Below are positions 47,680-60,500 of a stretch of 64,000 nt of DNA, piece after piece. The notes below the pieces were generated by a model. It searched no databases, had not been told where the DNA came from, and saw only the letters and a list, made by a program, of their open reading frames with translations. This DNA is from Brachypodius melanocephalos (lineage: Eukaryota > Chordata > Aves > Passeriformes > Pycnonotidae): assembly GCA_013398615.1 (NCBI GenBank), contig VZSR01001459.1:11092776-11156775 (forward strand). The letters are read 5' to 3'. Position numbers and translations under genes: made by a program. Each line of letters opens with the position of its first letter. The stretch's first letter is position 1.

Positions 47680-48309
47680 GATGTTGGTTAAATAACCCAG
47701 TTTGAGATTATAGTAAAGCAGAAGACATATGCATTCCACTACTCCTTTTCATCTTCAAGAAAGCAAAGAGACTTTCACCTGTCCAAGCACATTATTTTCA
47801 GAAAGACAGGAGTACAACGTCACTGTTACCAGCAGGGCTAGCTAGCACACTACCAGCTAACCTGAGAACTCCACGAGCCCTTTCCCCTCACTTGAAACAA
47901 AGCTCTGGTCTTTGAGGGCACAGAGTATTTGTCCCCTTGCATAACGGAGTTCACACCTCGTTGTTTTGACAGCTTCCCCTCTTCTGTTCAAGTGCGTGAA
48001 CTCTGACCACAGCACATATAATCAAATTTTACCCCTAAACCAGAAAAGCAGGGAGTAATTCCTACAGTATCAAGGAGTAGTATCAGGCACAGTACTTGGC
48101 TATACTGTTTACCTTAAATTTAAGGGAATGTCAATTAAGGCTGATTATCAACATATTGTAGCCTCCCAGTAATAGAGTGCTCATTAAATTGGATAATTGT
48201 TTCCCATGTTCATGTCCAGTTTAGATAAAAATCAGTTCTCATCCAGCTAAAGACACATTGAAATCAGGGACAGTGATCACTTGTTGCAGCTGGAGTATTC
48301 CATTGTGCA

Positions 48310-51300
48310 TCACTGCTCATTCTGCTGTCCTTCTGTCACAGCAGACACCCCTCCTTGGCCCTTGTTCACGTCGCTGATACACGCCCACAGTCCATCCACC
48401 GACTCCTTCCACAGTGTCACCTCAAAAACAGAGCAGGAACAGCTTTCAGCTTTAAACACATCCTATTTCCCCTTTTCTTGTAGCTACCACAGCATGGGTT
48501 TGGTGATAGCCTGCAGTCATATGAGGAGAGTATGTAAATTGTCAGTACCCCACAAAATCAAGTTCAGCCTTGCATTTCTGCCCTTCAGTAAGGACTCAGA
48601 ATGCAGAACAAGTAGTCTTCCAAAGGTTAGAGTCTTCCTGCCCTCTTGATTAATCAGAAGAAAAAATGTCCCCATTGCTTTAAAAGAGACTCTATGACAG
48701 CCTTGTGTTAAACACATGACAACAGTGTCATCTCAGCTTCTCTGGAAACTGGAGGCACAGGGGTAAAAGCCAAGGCAGCAGTACTCACTTTGTTGTCTCC
48801 TCCAGACACTGCAAGAATATTGGCAGTGATGGACCAGCTCACATGCCAGACAACATCATTGAACTTGTGCAGCAGCTTTGGCGACCAGGAGTTTCCAGAG
48901 GCATCATCACACGTCCAGATAAACACTCGGCCATCCTACAAGAGCACAGAGACCAAGTTGGCTGGGCACAAGAAACATAACCCTGATGTGCCCTTGGAGC
49001 TATGCTTCCAAATCACAGCGCAGACACCACGCCTTGATGTGTCTGCATGGATTTGTTCTCAGCACAGCAAGGGGACTGTGTTCTTGCTATGTATAAAAGC
49101 AAGGCAGGAGTACAGCTCTGATGAGAAAAACTACCAACAAACAATGATTTTGTAAATACCAGAGAAGAGCCACCAAAATACATATATATCAGCTGAAATA
49201 CTTCCCCAGAACAAGATTTTGTTTTCCAGGTACATGGCAGGAGTTCACTAAGTAGTCTTCTCAATATTAAAAAAGAAAGTATTTACAGATTAGCAGCAAG
49301 AACAGTCAATATGAAGGCTGAGGACATCAGAGCTGATTAAGAATGCCAGTTATTAGAAAACAGTATTTTTAGAAGGAAGTTCAGTAAATTTGATTGGAAA
49401 ACACTAAAATATTACATTAGTTGGAATGTCTTCCTCCTAGTGAGACCAACCTGCTCATGATTTTCCAAACAAAAGCCAGTCTTTGGTACAGAGGTGTACA
49501 CACACACACCCACACACCCCTTTGTCCAGAAATGCTTCTGCTGGGCTTCTGAGCTTGGGAGGAACAGGAATCAAAGGCTCTTATGCAGAGACCCAGATAC
49601 AGCAAAGGATTGCCAAGAGGACCTGTTACAACAGCTCTATCCCTACAATTCCTTTACTAGAGAAATGGGGAAGGAAGGACATGGAAATGAGCGCATCAAG
49701 TGCCTGCCTCTGTCACTCCAAAGAAACCTCACCTGTGAGCAGCTAGCAATGGTGCTGGTTGGTAAACCTATGGATGGAGCCCAGGCCACATCTCGTACCC
49801 AGTCACTGTGAGCCTCTAGCTTCTGCTCTTCTTTCCACTGACCCTCTTCTTCCCTGAAAACAACTATATAGTCAGAAGGGTTGTGGCAGCATCCTGCATC
49901 ATCTCACCCCCTGCTGAGGAAGGCTTTGGACTGTAATATTCAGACTCTTTGTTCATCAATGCAATACAAAGCACAAGCGTTCCCCACTTCTCCAAAATCC
50001 CTATGGCTTAAATTAACATAATCCCTTCCAGGGGACGGAAAGCAGCACAGGTAAAGAGGTTCTGACCTTCAGTTACTGCCAGAAATCTGCTCTTACCAAA
50101 ATGGTAACCAAAGACCATTAGAAAGCCACCCTTGGAGAGAAGATCACACAGGGCTGGCACAAACTGCAAGAACCATGGGAAATATTGTGCATCACTACGT
50201 TTCCATTTTTAAAACACTTCTCTAAAACAGTAATTAGAAGATGATACAATAGAGATGCTGAAAATACTACTTGAGATACTAACAGGGACACTCAAAGCCC
50301 AAAGTGTCAGGTTTGACCTGGCGACATGGCACTTACTTCCAGATCTTGACCAGGTTGTCACAGCCACCAGATGCAAATCTTTTGATGTAGTTCGGCTTTT
50401 GACCGGAAGGTTGTTCTATAAGGCTCCCTGGTACAACAGCAGGAGCCCAGCTAACTGCATTACATCCAATCTAGTTAATGAAAAACATTACTGTTAAAAG
50501 CTGCTTATTTTAATTATCTAAATAGATAAAGGCTACTGAAGGGGTGAAGAACAAGTAGGATGCTCTCTATTGAGAGTGGGGAATAAGCCTGTCTCTGAAA
50601 AACTGAAGTCTTCCACAATGCTGGATGAATATTGGATGAATAAGAAATCCAGATGCAGTCTAGCCTCACTAAGACGCTCAGAAAGCCTGAGGTAGCTAAG
50701 GGTATTTGCACACAAAATAGTTTATGCTGGATGTATAAACAGGGGAGACAGAGACAGAAACTGCAAAGACAAAAGGCACACATAGTTGCTAAGATTTAGG
50801 AATACAGGAGTAGAAGGAACCTTTGGTCCTAATCCAAATTTCCTTCTACTGGGGGTCACTGCCATTAGCTTATTACATTCTGCTTAAACAAACATCTCCA
50901 CAATTTTGGGAAAAACAGGAGTCCCACAGTTTTTTCAGTTTGTGCAGGTATTCTTAGGACAAAGACCGTTTCTTACCAGGTAACTTTCAGCTGTTAAACT
51001 GTGTTTAACAATAATGCCCAATGAACTGGCATTGCCAGTGCTGTTTAGTGAACTTCATCGTATTTCCACTTCATTTTAGTGATTAAGTACACCTGCCTAC
51101 TCTGGATGAACTTAAACTATTCTTGGTCCTGGATGTTTCATATAATTTCACTGCATTTCAGTATTTATCTAGTCAAGTCCCTGAGGCATCACCTCAGTGT
51201 TATCTGTAGCTCTGGGAACTCTAGGTTGCTCCAATGGATCAGACTCACCGTGTGTGCATTGCTGATCTTTTTGACTTCCCACTGCCCATCACCCGTGTAG

Positions 51301-53967
51301 CTCAACAACGAAATGGCCCCATCAGAGCTCCCACAGGCCAGGATCAGTCCATAGTCATGTGGTGCCCAGCAGACAGAATTCACTGGGAAGGGCAAGACAG
51401 AGCAGATTACAGCACAGGGACTACCTAAAACTGACCAACCAATTCAGTGACTGCTACCGGTAGTAAAACCAAGTGGCTTTGAAAGCTGAGAATGAGTCGA
51501 ATTTCAGCAAAAGCCAGCCAATTAGCATTGTTTACTGAGTAACAGATCTGCATTGGGAGGGTAAATCATCTGAACATAACCGTTTCCATTTTAAAACAAA
51601 ATACAGCATGATAAATGCAGTTTTTGTTATTAGAAACAGATAGTATTTTCCTCAATTCAGTTTCCTGCCATCTTTATTTGAAAGCTGACTTATTTGTATA
51701 ACAACATCTATGGATATATGGTATGAATCAGTAGTGGGTTATCCAGCAACTGGATCTTAGGGAAATGTCCTGTTAGTGGTGAACAGATTTACACTCTCTT
51801 CAGTTTTTATCCTTTTCTTTTTGACAAAGGCTTTCTTCCTTAACACTAACAGATTTATTTCAGTCTTACCCAAATCCCCTCATCTCCCCAGTCTCCCTTC
51901 CCAGTTCCACACTCTAACCCTCCATACCTGAAGAATCATGTCCCGTGTACTCATAGGTCTTTTCCCAAGTGCCATTTTCTTCCTTCCAGATAATAACCTT
52001 CCTGTCATAAGAACAGGAAGCCAGGATATTCCCATACATAGGATGAGCCCAGGCAACTTGCCACACGGGACCTTCGTGCCTGCAAGAAACAACATCACTT
52101 GGAAAAGCTGAGAAAAACCCCTTCCAGCTGCAGCTGCCTCACAGATCACTTGAGATTGTGAATTGCTGTTCTGGGAAGGATTCGAGACCTGACATAGGGA
52201 ACAGGGAAATGTTAAGATGGCAATGTTAGTGCCCTGACACAGGGCTCTCACTGTCACAGAAAACAATTCCAGCTTGGATTACTACATTTTACTTCTTGAA
52301 AATCACAGGTGCAAAGTACTAAATGAATGACCAAACCCCACTGTGTTCCCCACTGGGGCTCTGTCCACCCCCTGTCCCCGCCCTAAGATGTTCAGCACAG
52401 TCCTGGAGGAATTCACCCTGGAATTCAACCTGCACTTGCTGCTGCCCAAGGGCAAAAGGACAAAGCATCAGGATTTTGCCCTGATTAACCTCTCCTGTCG
52501 TGACATCTCACCCCCTCAGGTCTGCAATGAGGATCTGCCCCCCATTCCGGACATCGAAGATCTTCACGGAGCGGTCTGAGGAGCAGGTGGCCAGGCGTGT
52601 GCCGTAGTAATCCATCTGTGCATCGTGCTGCAAGGAGAGCAGGGAGAGCTGCGCTCAGCACGGCGTGCTCAGCCTGCTGACTGACCCCACTGCAGCACAG
52701 CCACCCCAGGCCCAACATGGCAGCATCAAAAGAATGGTTTTAAACAATCCAGACATGCCACAAAAGCAATTTGTTTCCTCAGCTGCTTCTTCAATCACTG
52801 CACAGACATTACACAGAAGGAATCCAGAGATTTCTGAGCAGCAACTCACAGCATCTTCATGACAGGGAATTCAGGCTGCTGACTACAAAGCAGTAACCAG
52901 TTATGTATTTCTGTTTCTTAAAATGTAAACTAGGTGTACAAATACTGCTCTTAATTATGTTTGAAGTTTCACCATCACCAAACCACAGAATCTTTAAGGC
53001 TGGAAAAGACGTCCAAGGTCAATGACTACAACCTTTGACCAATGATAACTTGTCACCAGAGCAGAGCACTGAGTACCATATCCAGCCACTTCCTGAACAC
53101 CTTCAGGGATGGGGACTACACCACCTCCCTGGGCAGCCCTTTCCATAGCTTGATAGCCTTTTTTGTGAAGAAATTCTTCTTGAAGAACTAGGCTTGCCTA
53201 ACTGGGCTCTTCCTTCAACAAATTACTTTGAAACCTTTCTTCCTACCCCGACTAATACATCTACTCCCACAAACATCCACGTAAAGGAAAACAATTTTTA
53301 TCAGCCAAAGTTCTGTACCAACAAACATACGCATATCTCTATTATTTCACAGAAATGGACAGAAACAAGCCCGCACAAGAAAGTTAAGATTTTAAATCAT
53401 TTCCCCTTTCCTCCGAGCCAAGTTCTCCTCTGCATACAGTATAAAATGGCAAGATCGGGATTTCAGACGGCATTCTGCATCCAACACTCCACGAGTGTGC
53501 TCTTACACGGGCACATACATGCAGCCCTCAGTGTTCAGACAGCCCCAGAGCAGCTCTGTTACAGCAGCCGCCGGACCAGGCGGAGCAGCTCCCCGGCACA
53601 CTTACGATCATGTCCTCGTGGGACGTGTCCACGGTGTTAATGACCGAGACCTGCGGGGAGAAGGAACAGAAGGAGCTCAGCGAACCAACGCGCGGCCGCG
53701 GTCCCTGGAGCCCCAGTCCATTCCCGGCCGCCCAGCCGGGGGCAGCAGCTGGGCCCAGTGCACCCTGTGCCGTGCCTGGTGCCCCGTCTGCCGTGCCCGG
53801 TGTACCCTGTGCCGTGCCCAGGGCTGCCTGGGCCGCGATGGGAGGCCGCACCCGGCTGGGCTGGGGCCCCGAACTGGGACGCCGCCGGCTTCCCGACCCC
53901 GCTCCCTCCTGCCCCGGCCCCCCCGGCGCTGGGGCCGGCCGGTCCCCGCTCGCCCCCGCCTCACCAT
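48310..53967 (-). CDS. SEC13: SEC13, WD40 scaffold of COPII coat, nuclear pore and GATOR2
   Basis: Minus-strand exons, in order: 53967-53965, 53650-53606, 52627-52512, 52079-51928, 51382-51249, 50470-50337, 49853-49733, 48935-48789 and 48420-48310 (stop TGA). All phases agree and give 320 residues (human 322). SEC13 is a six-bladed WD40 propeller completed by an inserted blade from SEC31 in the COPII cage or NUP96 in the nuclear-pore Y complex; it also belongs to GATOR2 in mTORC1 control. Recognisable segments include VSVINTVDTSHEDMI, QVAWAHPMYGNILASCSYDR, SVCWAPHDYGLILACGSSDG, RFASGGCDN and DVVWHVSWSITANILAVSGG. Exon 1 codes for the initiator methionine only (gccgccATG immediately followed by donor gtgagg). 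Intron 2 carries a CR1 fragment. The gene is head-to-head with CAND2. Confidence 0.97.
52981..53190 (-). mobile_element. CR1 LINE 3'-end fragment in SEC13 intron 2
   Basis: Begins 'aaccacagaatctttaaggc' followed by 'tggaaaagac', continues with 'cttcctgaacaccttcaggg' and 'ggactacaccacctccctgg', and ends 'gtgaagaaattcttc'. This is the antisense 3' portion of a CR1 of the subfamily with the 'aaggttggaaaagacc' terminus, and differs from the copy at 6820. Confidence 0.9.
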
Positions 53968-54540
53968 GGCGGCAGCGGCCCCGCGGTGCTCCCGGCCCGG
54001 CCTCTGCCCGCGCGCTCAGACGTGGCACGCCGGTCCGCGCACAACCGGCCCCGCTGTGCCCCGCCCGCCTGCAACGACGTTCCGCTCGAGCCGGGTTCCG
54101 GGGGCGGCCACTGCCTTCGCTGGGCACGAGAGGGCGAACGGCAGGAGCTGAGGACTGAGCTGTCCTACCCTGGGCACCCCGAGCCGAGCCCGCCGAGCGG
54201 CCAGAGGCACCGCCTGGGCCCGGACAGAACCCTTTATCGGCAGGGCCGCCTCCCCTGCCCCAAAGCCGTCTGGCCCGGCTCCTCCCGCCGCCTCGGGGCC
54301 GCCCAGCACGGAACGGAGCGAGCGGCGACCCCGGGCCCCGCAGAGCCCTCCGCCATGGCCAGCGTCTCCTACCACATCTCCAGCTTGCTGGAGAAGATGA
54401 CCTCCACCGACAAGGACTTCAGGTGCGGCACCGCGGCACGGGACGGGCCGTGCGGGCGGCAGCCCCCCGCGAGCGGCGCCTCGGGGCCTTGGGAAGAGGG
54501 GGCTGCCCAGAGAGGGGGCCTTCCCCGCCAGGAGCGGGTG
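53560..54540. promoter_or_regulatory. Shared CpG island: SEC13/CAND2 bidirectional promoter
   Basis: One CpG island covers SEC13 exons 1-2 (minus) and CAND2 exon 1 (plus). The start codons are at 53967 and 54355, so both promoters must lie within 387 bp plus the two 5' UTRs. A GC box-like ccccgcccg occurs at 54059-54067. No TATA box is evident. Confidence 0.8.
53758..53820. repeat. Three-copy 21-bp tandem repeat in SEC13 intron 1
   Basis: Units at 53758-53778, 53779-53799 and 53800-53820 share the pattern gtgyaccctgtgccgtgccyg with a few substitutions. It lies in the CpG island between SEC13 exons 1 and 2. Confidence 0.85.
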
Positions 54541-57500
54541 TACAGGAGACCTGAGATCTGCATCAGTTTTATTTACGGGGTTTCAAGCCGACTGTGTCCT
54601 AGCGGAGGGGGGAAGCTAGAAAAGCCTATAGTGCTCTCCTCTCTCACCTAGATTGGTGCCTGATGAAAGTGGAAGGAAGAATAAGTCTGGGCAGCTGGAC
54701 TTCAAGTTGTTATTTGTATTGTGAATAAAGAACATCGTAGCAGAAAAGCTTCTAATTTGTTTTGATAGTTTGTGAGACAGTCAGTGCGTTAAAAGGGGTG
54801 AGTAGACCCCTGTGTCCCTGGGTGACAGATGCTGCTCATACTGGCTCTGGAGAGCTGCCTGGAGAGCTTTTTCTGTGTGATGGGAGAATGTGCCTCCATA
54901 ACAGGACTGACATGCTTTTATTTCTTTGTTTATGTCAGCAGAAAAGTTTACGTCTTTTTAGGGTTAGGCGAATGGCTCGATGTGTAAGGCACTCTATAAA
55001 AAGCAATTAAAACTGACATATATGACAGATTTCACTCCTGAGCATATTGTTCTCACAGTACCAACCTGAAAGGTAATGTTTGGGCCAGACTTGGTATTTT
55101 GAGGTCTAAGAGGGGGGTTAGTAATAGCGTAAAAATAGGTTGATTTTTGTAGAAGCTGCTGATGTTCTCAGATGTTATAATAGATGGTTTATAAAGAAGT
55201 CAGTGATGGAACAGTTGTACAAACAGTTTGTTCAAAGAATTTACAGTTAACACTCCAACGAGATGTGCCCAACACCAGGTACATGTCATGTCACAGAGGT
55301 ACTGCAGGGCCACGTCCTCCCAGCACAAGGCCAAACATGATCTATTATAGGACCAAGTTTCTCTTGTTTCCCCTCACAGGTGGATCTGTTTGTGAGATCC
55401 CAAGGTCCTGGGGCAGGATGGCAGCAGGGAGCAAATCCAGAGCTAGATGTGTTGCCATGGAAGGCTCTGTTCAGTCTGTGGCCATAATTGGTCATGCTGG
55501 TTCGACAGACACTGAACTGCAGAGTGCAGCTGAAGAGCTCCTGCAGAATCAGAAATAGATTGCACGTTAACATCTTAGGACACATTATTGCTGTTTTCTC
55601 ACTCTGGATTTCAGGCTGGCTATAGAACACCATGGCAGTCCTGTGTTCCAGATGTACCTCATTGCTGCTCTGGATTGGGCTTGCGGACTGAAGCCTCAAA
55701 TGATGACCTGTATGTGAGAGCTCTTACGCGCTGAATGAGTGACATCAGAGCCTAATTTAAAAAGGAGCTTTCATTTTGTAACAGGAGATTTTGTGGTTCC
55801 TGTTAGACATCCATTCTGTGCAGGGCTAACATTGGAAAGCAGCTAACATACGATAGCCACACTGAGATTTCTTAAAACCTCTGACTCCTATACCAGCACC
55901 TTTTGCATTTCCTGCTCCTGGGAAAATAGATACTTTACAGAATTGCTCAATATCCATTTTGTTCCTGTTAGAAAACTGACTGTCAGTTGGGTCTTTGTTT
56001 TTCTTTCTAATCTGGTGTGATAAATACTCAATTGGTTTTGCTCACAGCAACCTAAATATAGCCTAGTGCACTTCTGACGTGTAGCTTGCACGGAGTCATG
56101 ACTTTTTTTCATTTTTGAAAGTGATAGGGCGTATTCATGTGTGGGGTCATACTATCAGTGCTAAGTTAGCCAGAAAGACCAGACCTAGGTGCATTCTTAG
56201 ACCCCAGACTGCTTTTCCTAGGCCATGTGAAAAATCGGTAAAAAAACTCATCGTGATTTTTTTCTGTCACAGTTAGCCATCTTCATTTAGTCACTGAGAA
56301 AAAATACACATGCTGAGTGCCATTTTCAGAGTTTTTGTTTACCTGACCCCTGTCAGGTAGTTATCTGCCTGTAAGATAGTAGTAATTTTTCTTTTTCTTA
56401 GACAGTGTTGTAAGTAACTCTTTGGTAGTGTGTTTTCATACAAGCACCAGTTGCCAAGTTCTGTCCCAGGTGATGCAAAGGTGATGCATTTGTGTCTGCA
56501 CATCAGCCAATCCACTTTTTCCCTGTGTGCTTTCAGGTTTATGGCCACCAATGACCTGATGATGGAACTGCAGAAAGATTCAATAAAACTAGATGAAGAC
56601 AGTGAGAAAAAAGTTGTGAAAATGCTTTTGAAATTGCTGGAGGACAAAAATGGGGAAGTACAGAACCTTGCTGTCAAATGGTAAGAGCTTAGACAGTAAT
56701 AGCCATGTTCCCTTGCTAATAAAGCCATCACAGAGTGCAGTGAGTGTGTGAGAGCAGAGCCTGGCCCTTGACACCTCCCTCAAACCTTCTTTGCAAGGGA
56801 CTTTGCCCTCACTTTCAGCCATTGCACTTCCTCTCTCTGTAGACACTCATAAGGGGCAGCAAGAGATGATTTTGGAAGTACTTCAGGTATTTCTGTTATA
56901 AACCTTACCACATGGAAGGCAGATCTGTAAGATTTTACTGCTTCAGGGAGAAGCACAATTTAAAATTTTGGTCATCAAGCTTCTGACCTCTCTCAGGCTT
57001 TGAAATCCAGTGCTGAATTTCTCCGCGGATCTATCTTTGATAGCAATGGTACTAGACATGTACAGCCCTTATGGGCTTTAATTTCAGGTCCAAATCCTCT
57101 TCAAGGGAATTTTCACTGAACTTTATAATGCACTTGGATTTTTCCTGCCTTTCCTCTGAATGCAGAGGAACTGCATTCTGTACTGTTGCTTTGCCTTTGA
57201 CCATTCCCATATCTTTTTAATCAAAATGAACAAAAGCAGCAGGTTCCACTGTTAGTGAATCCTCTGATAAAGGAATCCTGCTGCTGATGTGTTCTTTCCC
57301 ATCTATTTCCCCAGCATGGCTAAGTGGGCATGTTCAGTCTAGAGATGCCACTGAATGGCTCAGTTCACACCAGGGCTCCAGAAAGGTGGGCCATTTAAAT
57401 ACAACTTGGGTTCCTCTGTTTTTTCCTGCTGTGGATCCTGTTCATATTCCCTTCTTTTCAACCATGTGCTGCTTCTATCCTTGTTCTTTACCTGTTATCT

Positions 57501-60500
57501 TTGGCACTTTCTTTTTGATTCCCACTTTTTTTCCCTGACCTTTTTTGGCCCTGCTTCTGTCTCTGCCTGGTTTGGGTTGGTTTATTCTGGGTTTTAAAAC
57601 AAAACAATTGGGCATTGAGCAGAGGACCAACTTCTCAACTTCTTTGCCTGTTAATCTGTGGTTATATCTGCAATAAGTCCATACTCATTGCAGTCTCTCA
57701 TCCATCTTGAGTGTGATAATGAGGAGTCCTCTAAATGGAACCAGGAATATTTCCTTTCCGCACCTAAGGAGGTGCTTAGAGCGGAATGTCAGCCATTCCC
57801 AGATAGGTGGCCAGGATCTTTAAGGAGAAGCAGTGTGATGGTTTGAAGGACATGGACAGTTGGATTAGGCCCTTCATCCTGAATGGCTTCTCCTCCCGCA
57901 GCCTGGGCCCGCTGGTTGGCAAAGTGAAGGAGTACCAGGTGGAGACCATTGTGGATACGCTCTGCACCAACATGCTGTCTGACAAGGAGCAGCTGCGAGA
58001 CATCTCCAGCATCGGCCTCAAAACAGTGATTTCTGAGCTGCCACCAGCTGCCACAGGTACACTGTCTGTCCCTGTTTGTCACTGAGGAACAGGGAGTCAC
58101 AGGGGGAAAATGTAGAGTCCAGAGCCTAAAAGCTACCGATTCTTTATTCACCTGCCAGAGGACAATCTGTGAAATCAGGAGGAGGGACAGTAGAGTCGAG
58201 ATACCAGTGGGATGAAGGATGGAATGAAATAAAAACTTGAGCTGTATTTGGAACTATGTGCCCCAAAATGCATCAGCTTTTCAGGGGATACCTGAGACTA
58301 CCAGTGATAGGATTTTCCTCTGCAGCTATCTCATTAATCTGTCCTGATTAGATCTCCCAGTGGTGATTTTTTCAGTGTACAAGGGATTGAATGGTTCCTA
58401 GCAGCAAGAAGACTCCTTGTTAACTGACAGCAGGGAAAGATATCTCTCTTGCAGGTTCCACCATGACAGCAAATGTGTGCAAAAAGATCACAGCCCAGCT
58501 GACAGGAGCCATTGGCAAGCAGGAGGATGTGTCTGTGCAGTTGGAAGCTCTTGACATCCTGTCAGATATGCTGAGCAGGTACCAGAGGATTTCCTTCTGG
58601 CAGCTGTGCATAGAAGGGGGCTGCAGGGATGTGTCTGCTTTTGATTTCTTTATTTCCCTAATCCTATTACTGGGACTTAAAAACACAGGATTTGGTTGGC
58701 CGCTCCTAGGGAATATGTGAGTAGAGCAGGTCCCCAGCAGGGATGAGTGATAACGTGCCAAGCCTCTGGTGATGGATCCCACGGAAGCTTAGCTCACACA
58801 AACGTGGAAGAGTGAGGGTGAAGTGGGGAGGTTTATTTTAGCCCTATGAGCCCATCACACATGTTTTTTTTTTTTTTTCCCTGGCTGCCTCTTTCTCTTG
58901 TTGCATAAGTCAGAGTGACAGTGTCGTATGTCATCTGCATGCAGGAAATTATTAGCACACCCTTGGGTCATCCAGAAGGACACAGTCAAAAACTCCTCCA
59001 TGATGGAGACAAATAACCTCTCCCTGTGTTTTATAGACCAAGTCAATGTTCAGACCAAAGTGACAAACCCACCCTTCTCCTCTCTCTCCCCACAAAGGGC
59101 ATGAAGTCCCCATAGCTGAAGGATTTTTAGATTTGGTACTGCCTAGGGGGCTTTTTTCTGAGCCTTTGAGTTTCACCTTGTACCTTGTTCTGTTTGTTGC
59201 AGGTTGGGAGGAACACTCTACTCATTCCATTCCTCCATCCTGACATGCCTGCTGCCCCAGCTAACGAGCCCCAGGCTGGCAGTACGTAAACGAGCCATCA
59301 TTGCCTTGGGGCACCTGGTCTTGACCTGCAGTGGAAACATCTTCTCAGAGCTTACAGAGCATCTGCTGGCAGAGCTGAAGAGGAACGAGTCTACATCTAC
59401 CACCAGGACGTACATCCAGTGTGTGGCTGGCATCAGCAGGCAGGCTGGGCACCGCATAGGTAGGATGAGCAGCTTGAAATGATGCTGGGAAATGTGCATG
59501 CATTTTAGAGCAGCTCCTCTTAGTGGTAAAAGAAGAGTGTTCGGTGTTCTTAATGTATTAGTGGCTTGTGCTTGTGATCCCCTCTGTGGTTCTGGTCTGG
59601 TTCTCTCATCTCCACTTGGAAAGGAGACACCAGAGTATCTCTCTGGTTGCCCTTCACTAGTGACTAAGAAGATCCTCCCCTCAAGATCTTGCAGCCCTTC
59701 CCTGGTTTGAATTAATACCTCTATGAACTAGGTCATTGGATTCAACCCTTTTTAAATGACAGAAGGGATGGCAACATATTGTATTACTTGTCTAAAAGGC
59801 CTGCCAGAGTTGAGATTAGGTCCTAAGAGATCTCCAATCACAGCTCTTCCTTTGACTGAAATGCCAACAAGGGTCTGCAGACAGGGAGCAGGGATCAGCT
59901 GCTGAATACCAGCACAGCTGGTTTTGGTGGGCTGCTGGCTCCTAGGCCATGAGGTGTGGGGCAGGAATGCTCTACTAGGCACAGGAAGGAAGTGGCAGGT
60001 GGGTGAGCTGGCAGCTGCCCAGGTGAGTGAAGGCTGGAATGGTTTTTCACTGCTGCTTGCTTTGTCTTTCCCAGGAGAACACCTGGAGAAGATAATTCCT
60101 CTGATTGTGCAGTACTGTAATGTGGATGATGACGAGCTGCGAGAGTACTGTTTCCAGGCCTTTGAGTCCTTTGTGAGAAGGTGTGTACCCCTGGGGAATG
60201 CCTCTGCAACATCCAGTGCATCCCTGTCCTCCTGGTGTAAATATCCATACCTTCAGCATCCTTGAAGGAGGGCCTTCCTGCAAGTATTCCTCTTGGGAAG
60301 ACAGTTCACATATGAAATTTCTTCTGCAAATGCAGACTTGGACTGGAATCAGGAGCTGCTTTACCTCAGCATATGAGGCTGTCCTTCTGTATTGGTTTTG
60401 CAGGAGTGGGAGTTTTTCTTGTCCTTGGAGTGTTCCTTAGCCAGAAGGAACTGCCTCACTCCTGGTGCATGGAGGGAGCTGGAGGCAGGCAAGGTGGTTG

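Noticed and set aside
49494..49520. (CA)n microsatellite in SEC13 intron 7
   Set aside because: Only a few interrupted CA/CCA repeats, too short to report as a feature of interest.
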